Source: an uncultured Pelagibacteraceae bacterium (GTDB lineage: Bacteria; Pseudomonadota; Alphaproteobacteria; Pelagibacterales; Pelagibacteraceae). Taken from it: a stretch of DNA of 43,624 nucleotides. This document shows, in pieces, positions 19,177-29,648 of this stretch. The position numbers were made by a program, and so were the translations under genes. Position 1 is the first letter of the stretch, and each line of letters begins with the position of its first letter. Under the pieces are notes generated by a model, which was given only the letters and a program-made list of their open reading frames with translations, ran no database searches and had not been told where the DNA came from. The stretch lies in assembly GCA_902551215.1 (NCBI GenBank), contig CACDCI010000004.1, forward strand, positions 1 to 43,624, given 5' to 3'.

Positions 19177-20100
19177 ATGAAAAACAAAAAAATTATTATT
19201 GGCTCTCGTGGTAGTAAATTAGCATTATGCTATGCCGAAAGAGCCAAGGATGAAGTTTTAAATATTTCACCTAGTTTTGAAATTGATGATGTTTTAATTA
19301 AAAAAATCAAAACTAAAGGTGACATAATTCAAGATATCAGATTATCAGAGGCTGGCGGCAAGGGATTATTTTCCAAAACAATTGAAGACGAACTATTGAA
19401 TGGAAAAATTGATATTGCTGTTCATGCATTAAAGGATATGCCATCACACGAAACAAGAGGGCTTATAACAAATTGTTTTTTAGAAAGAAACGATCCAAGA
19501 GAAATTTTAATTAGTAAAAATAATAAAAAGATCAAAGACCTTGCTAGCAATGCAATAGTTGGAACTTCATCTTTTCGAAGAGAGTTTCAATTAAAAAAAA
19601 TACGACAAGATCTTAATTATAAATTAATAAGAGGAAACGTTGACACAAGGATTAAAAAATTAAATGATGGTTTATTTGATGCCATCATTTTATCTTATGC
19701 TGGAATTAAATCATTAAATTTAGAAAATAAAATTTCCCAAACTTTTTCAACATCAGAAATTATCCCAAGTGCTGGACAAGGGGTTGTTGCTCTTCAATGT
19801 AGAGATAATGATAAAAATGTAATTGAATTATTAAAAAAAATTAACCACCAACCAACACATAATTGTGTTTTGGCAGAAAGAAATGTTCTTAAAATTTTAG
19901 ATGGAGATTGTGAAACTGCTGTTGGTGCAATTGCTAAAATTAATGAGGAAAATATTAGTCTTGAGGCAGAGTTATTTTCTTTAGATGGAAAAGAAAGATT
20001 TTATCATAAAGATTCAAAAGAAATTAAATTTGCTTTTGAACTAGGCAAAGAAGTAGGATTAATATTAAAGAAAGAATCTAAAAATTCGTATAAAAAATAA
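19177..20100 (+). CDS. hemC: Porphobilinogen deaminase
   Basis: IIIGSRGSKLALCYAE, IDIAVHALKDMPSHE, SSFRREFQLKK, RGNVDTRIKKLNDGLFDAIILSYAGI, GDCETAVGA. Confidence 0.97.
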   Translation: MKNKKIIIGSRGSKLALCYAERAKDEVLNISPSFEIDDVLIKKIKTKGDIIQDIRLSEAGGKGLFSKTIEDELLNGKIDIAVHALKDMPSHETRGLITNCFLERNDPREILISKNNKKIKDLASNAIVGTSSFRREFQLKKIRQDLNYKLIRGNVDTRIKKLNDGLFDAIILSYAGIKSLNLENKISQTFSTSEIIPSAGQGVVALQCRDNDKNVIELLKKINHQPTHNCVLAERNVLKILDGDCETAVGAIAKINEENISLEAELFSLDGKERFYHKDSKEIKFAFELGKEVGLILKKESKNSYKK

Positions 20101-20104
20101 AACT

Positions 20105-20803
20105 ATGCATATATTATTAACAAGACCATTAGAAGATAGTCATGAGATGATTTTAAGATTTCAATCACTTGGTCATAAAGTTTTTCACATACCACTGATT
20201 AATATTGAGAGTAAGAATTATGAATCTATAAATTTTTCTGATTATAATGGAATTATTTTTACAAGCGCCAATGCAATAAAATTTGTTGATTCAAAATTAA
20301 TTGATAAAAAGATTAGTTGTTTTTGTGTTGGAAGATCAACTGAAAAAAAAGCTAAAAGCATTGGTTTTCAAAATATATTTTGCGCAGATGGCAATGTTAA
20401 TAATTTAAAAGAATTAATTTTACAGAATTTTAATTCTTCAGATGGAAAATTACTTTATGTAAGTGGGGAAATTATTTCTAATGAGTTAGATCAACAACTT
20501 ATAGTTAAAGGTTATAATGTTAAAAGAATAATTAATTATACAGCTAAACCAGTTGAAAAATTTAATAATGAGCTCATAGAAAATCTTAAATTAAAAATGC
20601 CTGAAATTGTTTATATTTATTCTCAAAATAGTGCGATTAGTTTTTTGAATTTAATTAAGAATTACCAGTTAGAAAATCTTTGGATGGGTACTAATTTAAT
20701 GTGTATTAGCGAGAAAACGTCAAATGTTTTGAATGAAATTAAATGGAAAAAAATTTTCCTTTTTAACCCTGGAGAAGAAGAATTTTTGCTATATAAAATT
20801 TAG
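20105..20803 (+). CDS. hemD: Uroporphyrinogen-III synthase
   Basis: ILLTRPLEDSHEMILRFQSLGHKVFHIPLINIE, GIIFTSANAIKF, directly after hemC. Confidence 0.85.
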   Translation: MHILLTRPLEDSHEMILRFQSLGHKVFHIPLINIESKNYESINFSDYNGIIFTSANAIKFVDSKLIDKKISCFCVGRSTEKKAKSIGFQNIFCADGNVNNLKELILQNFNSSDGKLLYVSGEIISNELDQQLIVKGYNVKRIINYTAKPVEKFNNELIENLKLKMPEIVYIYSQNSAISFLNLIKNYQLENLWMGTNLMCISEKTSNVLNEIKWKKIFLFNPGEEEFLLYKI

Positions 20804-20805
20804 TT

Positions 20806-21891
20806 ATGGAATTATTTAATAATTTTAATGAATTGTTTTTATCAGTCTGGAATAAAGGAATTCTTGGTGTAGATATATTTCAAATACTAATTGGTGTTGG
20901 AATTTTTCTTATCTTTTTGATTTTTAGAGGGATAATTAGCAAAGTAATTATAAAGCGATTAGAAAATATAGCAAAAAGAACAACTAATAAGCTTGATGAT
21001 ACTTTTGTTCAAGCAATGGAAGGACCTGCAAGGTTTTTACCAATTGTTTTGGGTTTTTTTATTGCAAGTTATTATATGTCATTTTCAGACGATGGTAGAG
21101 CTATTGTTGACACTATAAATAGAACTTTAATAACTATTTTTATTTTTTGGGTTATTCATCAAATTATAGAACCCATTTCTTATATCTTGAGTGGCTTAGA
21201 TAAAGTTTTAACTCGAGAATTAATTGGTTGGATAATTAAGTCATTAAAAATTTTAATTTTCATTTTAGGTTTGGCTGCAGTTCTTGAGCTTTGGGGAATA
21301 AAAATTGGACCAATTATTGCAGGATTAGGTTTATTTGGTGTTGCAGTTGCCTTGGGTGCTCAAGATTTATTTAAAAATTTAATTTCAGGAATTTTAGTTT
21401 TAGTTGAAAAAAGATTTAAAATTGGAGATTGGATTTTAGTTGAAGGTATAATTGAAGGCATTGTTGAAAAAATAGGATTTAGATCAACTGTGATAAGAAA
21501 GTTTGATAAATCTATTGCCATTATTCCAAATTTTCAATTTGCTGAAAATGCAGTAATTAATATTAGTCAAACAACAAACTGGATTATTAGTTGGGTAATT
21601 AATTTGCAATATGACACAACAGTTGAACAACTTAAAACAATAAGAGATGAAATTGAAGAATATATAAAACAAAATGAAGATTATAAACCAGAACTTGGAT
21701 ATGCAGTTAGAGTAGATAAATTTGCTGAAAGTTCTATTGATATGTACATTCGTTGCTTTACAAAAACAGATGATTGGGATGAATGGTTAGCCGTTAAAGA
21801 AAGGCTTGCTATTTCAATAAAAAAAATTGTAGAAAAAAATAAAGCATCATTTGCTTTTCCAAGTCAGTCTATTTATGTTGAGAAAAAATGA
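20806..21891 (+). CDS. Mechanosensitive ion channel (MscS family)
   Basis: GPIIAGLGLFGVAVALGAQDLFKNLISGILVLVEKRFKIGDWILVEGIIEGIVEKIGFRSTVIRKFDKSIAIIPNFQFAENAVIN. Confidence 0.95.
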   Translation: MELFNNFNELFLSVWNKGILGVDIFQILIGVGIFLIFLIFRGIISKVIIKRLENIAKRTTNKLDDTFVQAMEGPARFLPIVLGFFIASYYMSFSDDGRAIVDTINRTLITIFIFWVIHQIIEPISYILSGLDKVLTRELIGWIIKSLKILIFILGLAAVLELWGIKIGPIIAGLGLFGVAVALGAQDLFKNLISGILVLVEKRFKIGDWILVEGIIEGIVEKIGFRSTVIRKFDKSIAIIPNFQFAENAVINISQTTNWIISWVINLQYDTTVEQLKTIRDEIEEYIKQNEDYKPELGYAVRVDKFAESSIDMYIRCFTKTDDWDEWLAVKERLAISIKKIVEKNKASFAFPSQSIYVEKK

Positions 21892-22178
21892 TTGCAATCT
21901 TTTATTTAGTTCTTCAAATATTAAAACTTTATTCTTACATTGTAATTGCCAATGTTATTATTAGTTGGTTGGTTGCATTTAATGTTTTAAATACTCAGAA
22001 TAGGTTTGTTTATTCCGTTCTTGACTTAACTTATCGTTTAACAGAACCATTTTTAAATAAAATAAGACGTTTTTTGCCTAACTTAGGTACACTTGATATT
22101 TCCCCAATAATTTTACTCCTGTTGATTTGGTTTATAGAAATGTGTATGAAGCTTTACGTGGCACCTATAATATTTTAA
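21888..22178 (+). CDS. YggT family protein
   Basis: LYSYIVIANVIISWLVAFNVLNTQNRFVYSVLDLTYRLTEPFLNKIRRFLPNLGTLDISPIILLLLIWFIE. Confidence 0.92.
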   Translation: MIAIFYLVLQILKLYSYIVIANVIISWLVAFNVLNTQNRFVYSVLDLTYRLTEPFLNKIRRFLPNLGTLDISPIILLLLIWFIEMCMKLYVAPIIF

Positions 22179-22185
22179 CTAATTT

Positions 22186-23031
22186 ATGATTTTAATAGAC
22201 GGAAAAAAAGTAGCAGCTGAACTTAGAGAAGAATTAAAAAAGAAAGTAACTGAACTTAAATCTAAATATAATACTGTTCCTGGATTAACTGTAATTTTAG
22301 TTGGAGAAGATCCAGCAAGTAAAATTTATGTAAAAAATAAAGAAAAATTTGCAAAAGAAATTGGAATGAATTCCGAAGTAGTTAGATATCCTGCGGATTT
22401 AGAAGAAAAGGCGTTACTAAACAAAATTAAAGAACTTAATAAAAATGAAAAAATTTCAGGCATATTAGTTCAACTGCCCCTTCCGAAACATATTGATAAA
22501 AGAAAAGTTATAGAAACCATAGATCATGGAAAAGATGTTGATGGTTTTCATCCTATGAACGTTGGCAATCTATCCTCCGGTTATGATAGTAGCATTCCGT
22601 GCACACCTCTAGGCTGTAGTTTATTGCTCAAAAAAGTTGAAAAAAATTTAAGTGGAAAACATGCAGTAGTAATTGGGAGATCTAACTTAAATGGAAAACC
22701 AATGACTCAATTACTTCTTAAAGAGAATTGTACTGTCACTATTACTCATTCAAAAACTGAAGATCTAAAAGCGGAATGTCTTAGAGCTGATATAATCATT
22801 GCAGCTGTAGGAATACCTGAATTAGTTAAGGGTGATTGGGTAAAAAAAGGCGCAATAGTTATAGATGTTGGAATTAATAAAACAGAAAAAGGTATTGTAG
22901 GTGATGTTGCATTTGATGAAGTTTCTAAAATAGCAGGTGCACTTACTCCAGTTCCTGGTGGTGTGGGCCCAATGACAATTGCTTGCTTATTAAAAAATAC
23001 TATAGAGTGCTTTACAAAACTTAATTCTTAA
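22186..23031 (+). CDS. folD: Methylenetetrahydrofolate dehydrogenase/cyclohydrolase
   Basis: VILVGEDPASKIYVKNKEK, GILVQLPLPKHID, KDVDGFHPMNVGNL, VIGRSNLNGKPM, PVPGGVGPMTIACLL. Confidence 0.97.
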   Translation: MILIDGKKVAAELREELKKKVTELKSKYNTVPGLTVILVGEDPASKIYVKNKEKFAKEIGMNSEVVRYPADLEEKALLNKIKELNKNEKISGILVQLPLPKHIDKRKVIETIDHGKDVDGFHPMNVGNLSSGYDSSIPCTPLGCSLLLKKVEKNLSGKHAVVIGRSNLNGKPMTQLLLKENCTVTITHSKTEDLKAECLRADIIIAAVGIPELVKGDWVKKGAIVIDVGINKTEKGIVGDVAFDEVSKIAGALTPVPGGVGPMTIACLLKNTIECFTKLNS

Positions 23032-23034
23032 AAT

Positions 23035-24720
23035 TTAACTAACTAATTTTATAAAAATTTTTTCTAAATCTGAAATTACAAATTTATTTTCAAAAAGATT
23101 TTCCTTAGCTTTTTCATTATAATATTTTTTAATTTCATCTAAGTTTTTATTATTTGCTACTGCAACTGCAGTTGACACATAATCATTTATTGTATCTACT
23201 ATTGGATATATTGGAGCATCTTTTATTTTCATTTGATTATAAGCGCCTAAAACTAGTCTTGATTTTGTATACTTGGTTGGTTTAGTTACAGTAGGTGTGC
23301 CATAAAACATTGACTCATAAAAACTATTTCCAGCACTAAAATATAATGGATCTAACAAAACTGAGGCTTGACCACAGTGGTTAATATATTCTTCCCAAGA
23401 AAAACCTTCCATAAACTTTATTCTATCAAGATCTATGTTTTTGTTTTTCTTAAATCTAGATATTAATTTTTTGTAATAAGTCTTATTTGAGTCTTTAATA
23501 AAATATAATATTGCCTTTTTATCTTCTTTTAAAATACTACCAAGCACATCATCAAAATCAGGATGTATCTTAAATAAAGTTTGTGGACATGAATAAATAT
23601 TATTTTTGGACAATTCATCTTTTTTAAGTTTGTTTTTTATAGTTGGAGTGTAATAGTACATTGGTACATAATTTGAATATAATAAAGTTTCAGAAAATGT
23701 TTTTTCACTACCTTCTGCCTCTATTAATTTAGACGTTAAAAAGTAATCAATAGTATTGTTTCCTGTAGTTATGGGGTGCCCCCATGAAGTAATTTGGTAT
23801 TTAGCAAGTCTTATAAAAGAAAGATAATACAAATCTAATGAAAGGCCAATTTCAGGATAAAAAAGAATATCCAGGTTTTTTTCTGAAATTATTTTTTGTT
23901 TATCTTTGAATTTTGTAGGTAAAATATAATTTTTAATTATTTTGTTTTTTTCTGCGTGAATGAAATTTTCATAAATTTTACCTTTTTTAGTTTTTTGAGT
24001 GTGAAAAACTATTGTCTCAAATTTATTTTTGTCTAAGTTTAGAATAATTCCTTTATATAATTTACCAATTGTATGGTCAGTCAAATATTCAGAAATAAAT
24101 CCTATTTTAATTTTACTTTTAGAATTGTTTTTTAATAGATTCACCTCATTTATTTGGGGATATATTTTTCTAAAAAATTTAACACATTTTTTGTTAATTT
24201 CTAAATTATTATATTCATCATAAGATAGTTCAAAATGTGGTGGTTTAAGTAATTGATTATTTATATCTAATGTGATTTTTTTTTTTGAATTTAATATTTC
24301 ATTTAAATTTTTATCTAATCGATTTCTCGAAGATTTAACATCATCTTTATCTTTAAAAATCATGGGCAAGATAATTTTTTCTCTAATAAGCCATCTTTCA
24401 TCTAGGATTTTTTCTTCTATTCCAAGATTTATATAATGTATTGCTTCCTCTACTTTATCTTGTTTTTCTAAAACAACTATAAGCTGAGAAATTACATTAG
24501 GTATATTTATTTTTATTTTAATAATTTTTTTTAAAATCAGCTCTGCTTGTTCAAAATTTTTGGTATCAAAGTAACATAGAGATAAGTTTATTAGCGCAGA
24601 AAGATTTTTAGGGTCAATTTCTAATATCTTATTAAGACAATTTTGAGCTTCTAAATAGTTTTTTTTATTATAATTTTCTTGAGCTATTTTAAAAAGTTTT
24701 TCGGCTTCTATCTGTGACAC
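23035..24720 (-). CDS. TPR-repeat protein with O-GlcNAc-transferase (GT41/SPINDLY)-like C-terminal domain
   Basis: TPR units YNKKNYLEAQNCLNKILEIDPKNLSALINLSLCYFDTKNFEQAELILKKII; KIGFISEYLTDHTIGKLYKGII, DILFYPEIGLSLDLYYLSFIRLAKYQITSWGHPITTGNNTIDYFLTS, LLDPLYFSAGNSFYESMFYGTPTVT. Confidence 0.88.
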   Translation of the reverse strand: MSQIEAEKLFKIAQENYNKKNYLEAQNCLNKILEIDPKNLSALINLSLCYFDTKNFEQAELILKKIIKIKINIPNVISQLIVVLEKQDKVEEAIHYINLGIEEKILDERWLIREKIILPMIFKDKDDVKSSRNRLDKNLNEILNSKKKITLDINNQLLKPPHFELSYDEYNNLEINKKCVKFFRKIYPQINEVNLLKNNSKSKIKIGFISEYLTDHTIGKLYKGIILNLDKNKFETIVFHTQKTKKGKIYENFIHAEKNKIIKNYILPTKFKDKQKIISEKNLDILFYPEIGLSLDLYYLSFIRLAKYQITSWGHPITTGNNTIDYFLTSKLIEAEGSEKTFSETLLYSNYVPMYYYTPTIKNKLKKDELSKNNIYSCPQTLFKIHPDFDDVLGSILKEDKKAILYFIKDSNKTYYKKLISRFKKNKNIDLDRIKFMEGFSWEEYINHCGQASVLLDPLYFSAGNSFYESMFYGTPTVTKPTKYTKSRLVLGAYNQMKIKDAPIYPIVDTINDYVSTAVAVANNKNLDEIKKYYNEKAKENLFENKFVISDLEKIFIKLVS

Positions 24721-24749
24721 AAAAATAATTAATTATTATTAATAAATTA

Positions 24750-25937
24750 TTATCTAAATAATTTTTTTTTATGGAAGTCAATAAATCTTTCAACATTTGA
24801 TTTATTAAATGTTTTATTTTCTTCAAATGAAACCTTTTTAATTGAATAAGCATTGCTTTTGGTTTGTCTTGAAATAATTGTTATATTTCCCTTATATAGT
24901 TTAAGTTTAATTGATCCATTTACTTTGTTTTTTTTTAGATCTACAATTTTTTGTAATTTAAGTCTTGATTTTGAATACCAATATCCATTGTAAATTAATT
25001 TTGCATATTTAGATATAATTTCATCTTTTTTGTGCATTGTTTCCTTATCCAAGGTAATTGATTCAATTGCTCTATGGGCAGCCATTAATAAAGTTCCACC
25101 AGGAGTTTCGTAAATACCTCTGGATTTGATTCCAATAAATCTGTTTTCAACAAGATCAACTCTTCCAATACCATTTTTACCTGCAACAATATTTATTTTT
25201 TGAAGTAGTTTTGCTGGAGATAATTTTTTACCATTAATAGTTATAGGATCTCCGTTTTTAAATCCTATGGTTATATAAGAAGATTTGTTTGGCGCTTTTT
25301 CGGGTGAAGTTGTTCTTTGAAAAATATATTCTGGTGCTGGATTTTTGGGATTTTCTAAAACATTACCTTCAGTTGATGTGTGATATAAATTATCATCAAT
25401 TGAAAATGGTGGAATACCTTTTTTATTTTTAGGTATTGGTATATTATTTTTTTTTGCATATTTTATTAAATCTGTTCTTGAATTTAATTTCCAAATTCTC
25501 CATGGAGTTATAATTTTTACTTTTGGTCCAAAATAGTGATAACAAAGCTCAAATCTAACTTGATCATTACCTTTTCCAGTTGAGCCATGTGAGACTGCAT
25601 AAGCTTTAAATTTTTTTGCTATTTGAATTTGTCTTTTTGCAATTAATGGTCTAGCAATTGAAGTTCCTAATAAGTATACACCCTCATAAATTGCATGCCC
25701 TCTTAGCATTGGAAATACATAATCTTTAATAAATAAATTTTTAAGATCTTCAATTATAATTTTTTTAACACCAAGTGCTTTTGCATTTCTTAATATTTTT
25801 TTTCTATCAATTTTTTGACCAATATCAGCAGTGTATGAAATTACTTCAGCTTTGTAGTTTTCTTGAAGCCATTTTAAAATTATAGAGGTATCTAACCCGC
25901 CCGAATAGGCAAGCACGATTTTCCTTTTTGAAATCAT
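24750..25937 (-). CDS. argG: Argininosuccinate synthase
   Basis: KIVLAYSGGLDTSIILKWLQENY, GTSIARPLIAKRQ, SHGSTGKGNDQVRFE, GRVDLVENRFIGIKSRGIYETPGGTLL. Confidence 0.97.
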   Translation of the reverse strand: MISKRKIVLAYSGGLDTSIILKWLQENYKAEVISYTADIGQKIDRKKILRNAKALGVKKIIIEDLKNLFIKDYVFPMLRGHAIYEGVYLLGTSIARPLIAKRQIQIAKKFKAYAVSHGSTGKGNDQVRFELCYHYFGPKVKIITPWRIWKLNSRTDLIKYAKKNNIPIPKNKKGIPPFSIDDNLYHTSTEGNVLENPKNPAPEYIFQRTTSPEKAPNKSSYITIGFKNGDPITINGKKLSPAKLLQKINIVAGKNGIGRVDLVENRFIGIKSRGIYETPGGTLLMAAHRAIESITLDKETMHKKDEIISKYAKLIYNGYWYSKSRLKLQKIVDLKKNKVNGSIKLKLYKGNITIISRQTKSNAYSIKKVSFEENKTFNKSNVERFIDFHKKKLFR

Positions 25938-25943
25938 TTAAAA

Positions 25944-26450
25944 TTAACTACAACTTTTTTTTGCAGTATTGTAAGCTTTTGTAAATCCCAATAATGAGTA
26001 ATGATCAATTGTTTGTGAACCCTCTTGATTATAACCAGAAACCATAATTCTTGATCCTTTTTTCATGGTGTTAATCATCTTTTTTTCCATTTTGTTATCA
26101 GCTAGCCATGCAAAGTTTTCTTGAACAATATCAAACTTATATTTATGTTTTCCAGACTTAGCTGTAACAGAATTTTCATTATTAAATTTATAACCTGAAG
26201 TAATATTAATTTCATTTGTAATTTTTTCATTTGGTCTAAATGATACAAACAATCTAGCTTCTCTTTTATATGATTTTGGCGATTGTAAAACAGGTTTTGA
26301 TTGAGCAAAGCAAACTAGTTTAGAATTGTTTTTTATAATCATGGTTTCCCAATCTTTAAATTTTCCAATTTTTTTAACCTCTTCAGCAATAGCTTGATTA
26401 TTAAATGTTAAAAAAAGAAGTAAAATTATGACGTATCTAATTATGGACAT
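25944..26450 (-). CDS. Invasion-associated locus B (IalB)-like secreted protein
   Basis: Signal peptide, GKFKDWETMIIKNNSKLVCFAQSKPV, GSRIMVSGYNQEGSQTIDHYSLLGFTKAYNTAKKSC. Confidence 0.82.
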   Translation of the reverse strand: MSIIRYVIILLLFLTFNNQAIAEEVKKIGKFKDWETMIIKNNSKLVCFAQSKPVLQSPKSYKREARLFVSFRPNEKITNEINITSGYKFNNENSVTAKSGKHKYKFDIVQENFAWLADNKMEKKMINTMKKGSRIMVSGYNQEGSQTIDHYSLLGFTKAYNTAKKSCS

Positions 26451-27481
26451 GGGTTAGGATAAATTGTTTGAACTTCATTAATTTCTTTAATAATTTCATC
26501 AGTTAATTTTACATTTACACTTTCTATATCAGTTTTCAACTGCTCCATAGTCGTAGCACCAATAATTACGCTTGTCATAAATGCTTGGATTTCACAAAAT
26601 TTTATCGACATTTGACTCATATCAAGATTATATTTTTTACTTATTTTATAATATTTTTCTACTGCATTTTCCATATGGGGCGTGTTGTATCTATATTTCC
26701 AAAAATCCCAATCTCTTTCCATTCTAGATCCTTTTGGATATGTTTTATTTCTATATTTTCCACTTAAGTACCCACTTGCTAAAGGAGAATATGCCAGTAA
26801 GCCGATTTGTTCTCTTATTGAAATTTCTGCCAGACCAACTTCATAGGCTCTGTTTAATAAGCTGTAAGGATTTTGAATAGACATCATTCTAGGTAAATTT
26901 TCATCTTTTGAAACTTCTAGGTATTTTTTAGCACCCCATGCAGTTTCATTAGACAATCCAACATGTCTTACTTTTCCTTGATCAATAAATTTTTTAAGGT
27001 TTCCTAAAACATCTTCAAATTTATTCCAATCACCATTATCTTTATGTTCGTATCCCAATCTACCAAACATATTTGTATTTCTTTCTGGCCAATGAAGCTG
27101 ATATAAATCAATATAGTCAGTCTGAAGTCTTTTTAAACTTCCTTCTAATGCTTCGGTAATATTTTTTATATCATATTGATTACCGCCACCTCTTAAATAT
27201 GGGCGCATAGGTCCAGCTATTTTGGTAGCGAGTATAACTTTTTCTCTCTTTTTGGTTTTATTAAACCAATTTCCAATAATTATTTCTGTATGACCAAAAG
27301 TTTCTTTTTTTGGTGGAACCGAGTAAAGTTCGGCTGTATCCCAAAAATTTATTCCTTCATCTAAAGCATAATCCATTTGTTCAAAACCTTCTTCTTGAGA
27401 ATTTTGCTCACCCCAAGTCATGGTTCCCAAGCAAATAGTGCTAACATCAAGATCTGTAGTTCCTAATTTTTTATAATTCAT
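26441..27481 (-). CDS. Aldo/keto reductase
   Basis: KLGTTDLDVSTICLGTMTWGEQNS, ALDEGINFWDTAELYS, DYIDLYQLHWPERNTNMFG, SYSLLNR-type and GLLAYSPLASGYLSGKY. Confidence 0.95.
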   Translation of the reverse strand: MNYKKLGTTDLDVSTICLGTMTWGEQNSQEEGFEQMDYALDEGINFWDTAELYSVPPKKETFGHTEIIIGNWFNKTKKREKVILATKIAGPMRPYLRGGGNQYDIKNITEALEGSLKRLQTDYIDLYQLHWPERNTNMFGRLGYEHKDNGDWNKFEDVLGNLKKFIDQGKVRHVGLSNETAWGAKKYLEVSKDENLPRMMSIQNPYSLLNRAYEVGLAEISIREQIGLLAYSPLASGYLSGKYRNKTYPKGSRMERDWDFWKYRYNTPHMENAVEKYYKISKKYNLDMSQMSIKFCEIQAFMTSVIIGATTMEQLKTDIESVNVKLTDEIIKEINEVQTIYPNPCP

Positions 27482-27554
27482 GAGATTTTAAATATTTTTA
27501 AAAGCTTTTTATGATATCTTGAATTAATAGTAAAAGGCTATTATATTAAAGGTT

Positions 27555-28316
27555 ATGGAATTCAATAAACAGAATATTCTAAATAAAGTAAAAGCTGCAA
27601 CACAAACAACCGTTGTAATGGATGAAGGTTTGAGAGCCTACATGCTTAAAGTTTATAATTATATGGCAACAGGAGTTTTGCTAACAGGAATTATAGCTCT
27701 TATTTCCTTTAAAATGTCAGTTGTAACAGATTCTACTGGTTCAATAGCTGGTTTTACAAGTTTTGGTAATGCTTTGTTTTTTTCAGGATTAAAGTGGGTA
27801 GTGATGTTAGCTCCACTTGGTATAGTTTTTTATATGAGTTTTGGTATTAATAAAATGAGTGCCGGTAAAGCACAAACCGTATTTTGGCTGTTTGCAGCAC
27901 TAATGGGATTATCATTATCTTGGATTTTATTAGTTTATACTGGAGTAAGCGTTGCTAGAGTTTTTTTTATAACATCAGCAACTTTTGGAGCAATGAGTAT
28001 TTATGGTTATACAACTAAGAGAGATCTTACAAAGCTTGGATCTTTTTTAATGATGGGTTTAATAGGAATTATTATTGCCTCATTGGTAAATATTTTTCTT
28101 AAATCATCAATGATGTATTTTGTTATTTCAATTTTGGGTGTACTTATTTTTGTTGGTTTAACAGCTTATGATACTCAAAAAATTAAGAATATGTATGTGG
28201 CATCTGACAGTGGAGAAATAATTGGAAAAAAAGCTGTCATGGGTGCTTTAACTCTCTATTTAGACTTTATTAATCTATTTATAATGCTTTTGAGACTTTT
28301 TGGTCAAAGAAGATAA
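27555..28316 (+). CDS. Bax inhibitor-1/YccA family membrane protein
   Basis: VMDEGLRAYMLKVYNYMATGVLLTG, FWLFAALMGLSLSWIL, FFITSATFGAMSIYGYTTKRDLTKLGSFLMMGLIGI, TAYDTQKIKNMY. Confidence 0.95.
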   Translation: MEFNKQNILNKVKAATQTTVVMDEGLRAYMLKVYNYMATGVLLTGIIALISFKMSVVTDSTGSIAGFTSFGNALFFSGLKWVVMLAPLGIVFYMSFGINKMSAGKAQTVFWLFAALMGLSLSWILLVYTGVSVARVFFITSATFGAMSIYGYTTKRDLTKLGSFLMMGLIGIIIASLVNIFLKSSMMYFVISILGVLIFVGLTAYDTQKIKNMYVASDSGEIIGKKAVMGALTLYLDFINLFIMLLRLFGQRR

Positions 28317-28317
28317 T

Positions 28318-28662
28318 TTATCCAGCTAGTTTTTTCCAATTAGTATTTTTTAACATTTTATCTAAATCATTTGAATTTTTTAAAATTTTACCTTTAGAGT
28401 CCGTAACTAAATATTTTAAATTGTTGTTGCTAGGCCTAAAGTTTTTACAAATTTTGTACATAGCATTTTCAGTTGCATTTTTAAAAACACTAAAACCAAC
28501 TTGTCGATTTGATATTGTTAAACCATAGTCTTTCCAAGATCCTTTGGATACCATTTGGGCGTATAAATTTAATATAATTTTTAATTCATCTTTCTCAAAA
28601 AAATATTTTTCATCGATATTTTTTGATGAATTATTAATTACTAACTTTAAATTTTTATTCAT
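28318..28662 (-). CDS. DUF2794-family protein
   Basis: FEKDELKIILNLYAQMVSKGSWKDYGLTISNRQVGFSVFKNATENAMYKICK. Confidence 0.85.
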   Translation of the reverse strand: MNKNLKLVINNSSKNIDEKYFFEKDELKIILNLYAQMVSKGSWKDYGLTISNRQVGFSVFKNATENAMYKICKNFRPSNNNLKYLVTDSKGKILKNSNDLDKMLKNTNWKKLAG

Positions 28663-29209
28663 TAGTTTTATATTTATTTATTAAGGGTATTTGAAAAGCA
28701 GTAAAAATAAAAGTTATTGGTAATATGCCCCATACTTTAAAATTAACCCAAAATTCTTCTGATTGAGTTCTCCATATAATTTCATTTAAAAAAGCCAATG
28801 CAAAGAAAAAATAAATCCATCTCTTATTTAACAATTCCCATCCCTGATCATTTAATGGAACTGATTTTCCCATTAATTTTTTTAGAACAGGTTCGCTAGT
28901 AAAATATTTTCCAAATATAAGTGCACAACCAAATAAAATATTTATTATTGTTGGTTTAATATAAATGAAAACAGGGTTATCAAAATATATTGTTAGTCCT
29001 CCAAAGACAGTAATTAATATTCCACTTAATAAAGGAACTTTTGGAATTTTTTTTTCTAAAAACCATATTATTGCTATTGAAATAATTGTTGCGACTATAA
29101 ACGGAGGTATCGCTATTTTTAAATCTTTAACTCCTTCATCATAATAATACCAAAAAAAGATAACTAAAGGACCAAAATCTGTAATAAGTTTAATAAAAGA
29201 TTTATTCAC
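28655..29209 (-). CDS. yciB: Inner membrane-spanning protein YciB/septation protein A
   Basis: ITDFGPLVIFFWYYYDEG, FGGLTIYFDNPVFIYIKPTIINILFGCALIFG, NEIIWRTQSEEFWVNFKVWGILPITFIFTAFQIPLI. Confidence 0.93.
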   Translation of the reverse strand: MNKSFIKLITDFGPLVIFFWYYYDEGVKDLKIAIPPFIVATIISIAIIWFLEKKIPKVPLLSGILITVFGGLTIYFDNPVFIYIKPTIINILFGCALIFGKYFTSEPVLKKLMGKSVPLNDQGWELLNKRWIYFFFALAFLNEIIWRTQSEEFWVNFKVWGILPITFIFTAFQIPLINKYKTNE

Positions 29210-29292
29210 TAATAAAGATATTAACAGATTAAAAAAAATTTAATATTTTTTTTATTGATTTTTTTTTTAAAAGATCCATATTAAAATTATTA

Positions 29293-29613
29293 ATGAGCAT
29301 TCAAAAAGCAAAATTCTCAATTGGTGATATTGTGAGACATAAACACTTCGACTTTAGAGGAGTTATTTACGATGTTGATTTTGAGTTTAATAACTCAGAA
29401 GAATGGTATCAGTCTATTCCAAAAAATGTTCGTCCAAAAAAAGATCAGCCTTTTTATCATTTACTTGCTGAAAATGATGAAATTACATATGAGGCTTATG
29501 TATCTGAACAAAATTTATTAACAGATGATTCTGAAGAACCTATAAAACATCCTTTAATTAATGAAATTTTTTCTGGGAAAAAAGGATCCAGTTATTTTAA
29601 GCCTTCAAATTAA
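29293..29613 (+). CDS. hspQ: Heat shock protein HspQ
   Basis: AKFSIGDIVRHKHFDFRGVIYDVDFEFNNSEEWYQ...RPKKDQPFYHLLAENDEITYEAYVSEQNLL. Confidence 0.93.
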   Translation: MSIQKAKFSIGDIVRHKHFDFRGVIYDVDFEFNNSEEWYQSIPKNVRPKKDQPFYHLLAENDEITYEAYVSEQNLLTDDSEEPIKHPLINEIFSGKKGSSYFKPSN

Positions 29614-29648
29614 ACTCGTCATTTTTTAAACACAATTAGTTCAAAACT

